A stretch of DNA of 5,383 bases from Nitrospinota bacterium (GTDB lineage: Bacteria > Tectomicrobia > Entotheonellia > J063). Positions 4,692-5,383 of the stretch are shown in pieces. The notes below the pieces were generated by a model. That model was given only the letters and a program-made list of their open reading frames with translations, ran no database searches and was not told where the DNA came from. The stretch is from the NCBI GenBank assembly GCA_003696125.1, contig RFHZ01000259.1, positions 1-5,383 of the forward strand, written 5' to 3'. The translations under genes and the position numbers were made by a program. Position 1 is the first letter of the stretch; each line of letters begins with the position of its first letter.

Positions 4692-5383
4692 TTCCTTCGT
4701 TTATCTTCTTCTCCGGCAAGGGTGGTGTAGGCAAGACCAGTATGGCCTGTGCCACGGCTGTGTACCATGCGGATCAGGGACATCAGACCCTCATTGTCAC
4801 CACGGACCCGGCCTCGAATCTGGCCGACGTCTTTGAGCAACCTATTGGCCATCAGATCACCCCGATCAGAGATGTCCCCAACCTGTACGCCATGGAGATC
4901 GACCCTGATCAGGCCACCCAGGAATACAAGGAGCGAGCCCTGTCCCCGCTACGAGCCATCTTTCCGGCCGAGATCGTACGCGTAATGGAGGAACAGCTCG
5001 ATTCCCCCTGTACAGCAGAGATGGCTGCCTTCGACCGCTTTACCGATTTCATGGAGACTACGGACTATGAGGTGGTCATCTTTGATACCGCTCCCACCGG
5101 TCACACCTTGCGCCTGCTGGAGTTACCGGTAGAGTGGAGTCAATATATCGAGGAGGCGGCAAAAGGTTCGGGCCAGACCTGCATGGGACCGGTGACGACC
5201 ATCCAGGCTGCTCAGGCCAAGTACGAGCGGGCCATTACCCTCATGCGGGATCCAACGCGCACGCAATTCATCTTTGTTACCCAACCAGAAGCGACCGCCA
5301 TCGCGGAAACGATGCGAGCCGCAAACGAGCTGGCACAGCTCGGCATGCAAACGCAGCAACTCATCGTCAACGGCATCATCCCC
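4688..5383 (+). CDS. arsA: ArsA arsenite-stimulated ATPase, N-terminal part (cut by window edge)
   Basis: The frame is open from 4688 to the window end (232 codons) and encodes a GET3/ArsA-type deviant-Walker ATPase. It shows the P-loop SGKGGVGKTS (9-18), switch I DPASNLAD (40-47), the ArsA signature DTAPTGHTLRLL (133-144), FVTQPEAT (196-203) and VNGIIP (227-232). Cys108 in SPCTAEMAAFDRF and Cys165 in TCMGP match metal-site cysteines Cys113 and Cys172 of R773 ArsA, so this is an arsenite ATPase rather than a tail-anchored-protein targeting factor. It hydrolyses ATP to assist As(III)/Sb(III) efflux at the inner membrane, receiving the metalloid from ArsD. GGAGG at 4679-4683 lies 4 nt before the ATG. 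Whether it has one nucleotide-binding half or two (R773 has about 583 residues) cannot be told because the gene is truncated by the window. Confidence 0.95.
   Translation, partial: MIPSFIFFSGKGGVGKTSMACATAVYHADQGHQTLIVTTDPASNLADVFEQPIGHQITPIRDVPNLYAMEIDPDQATQEYKERALSPLRAIFPAEIVRVMEEQLDSPCTAEMAAFDRFTDFMETTDYEVVIFDTAPTGHTLRLLELPVEWSQYIEEAAKGSGQTCMGPVTTIQAAQAKYERAITLMRDPTRTQFIFVTQPEATAIAETMRAANELAQLGMQTQQLIVNGIIP

Overview
The window is an arsenic-detoxification locus from a bacterium with moderately GC-rich genes. The promoters fit a sigma-70 pattern and every plus-strand gene has a strong AGGAG-type ribosome binding site. I cannot name the organism. The mix of arsR, ACR3-type permeases, a tandem-domain Usp, arsD and arsA, plus a divergent FmdE-family gene, suits an anaerobic or environmental lineage (for example Desulfobacterota, Nitrospirota or Methylomirabilota-like), but that is inference. 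The sequence is cut at both ends: the leftmost gene has only its first 34 full codons, and arsA runs off the right edge after 232 codons.

Layout. Positions 1-104 (minus strand) hold the start of an FmdE-family gene with the FHGHxCP signature. Positions 105-845 contain no convincing gene. They carry two outward-facing promoters, one for the fmdE-like gene (165-193, minus) and one for arsR (741-769, plus). Each is followed directly by an AT-rich operator-like element, and the two elements match at 26 of 32 positions in inverted orientation. The roughly 500 bp between them is unassigned. From 846 to the right edge there is one tightly packed plus-strand operon: arsR (846-1259), an ACR3/BASS-family permease (1256-2254), a second and more canonical ACR3 permease (2289-3398), a two-domain universal stress protein (3413-4312), arsD (4344-4691) and arsA (4688 to the edge). 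Gaps are 34 nt or less, two junctions overlap as ATGA, and I see no internal terminator.

How it should work. ArsR, with a CVC arsenite-sensing motif, should repress both promoters until As(III) or Sb(III) binds. The two permeases would export arsenite. ArsD (Cys25, Cys26, Cys31) would pass As(III) to the ArsA ATPase (P-loop plus the conserved Cys108 and Cys165), which is expected to energise export. The operon has no arsB of the classical type, and no arsC or arsM appears in the window. The less usual parts are the paired permeases, the Usp protein placed between permease and chaperone genes, and the likely inclusion of the fmdE-like gene in the same ArsR regulon through a mirrored promoter-operator block.
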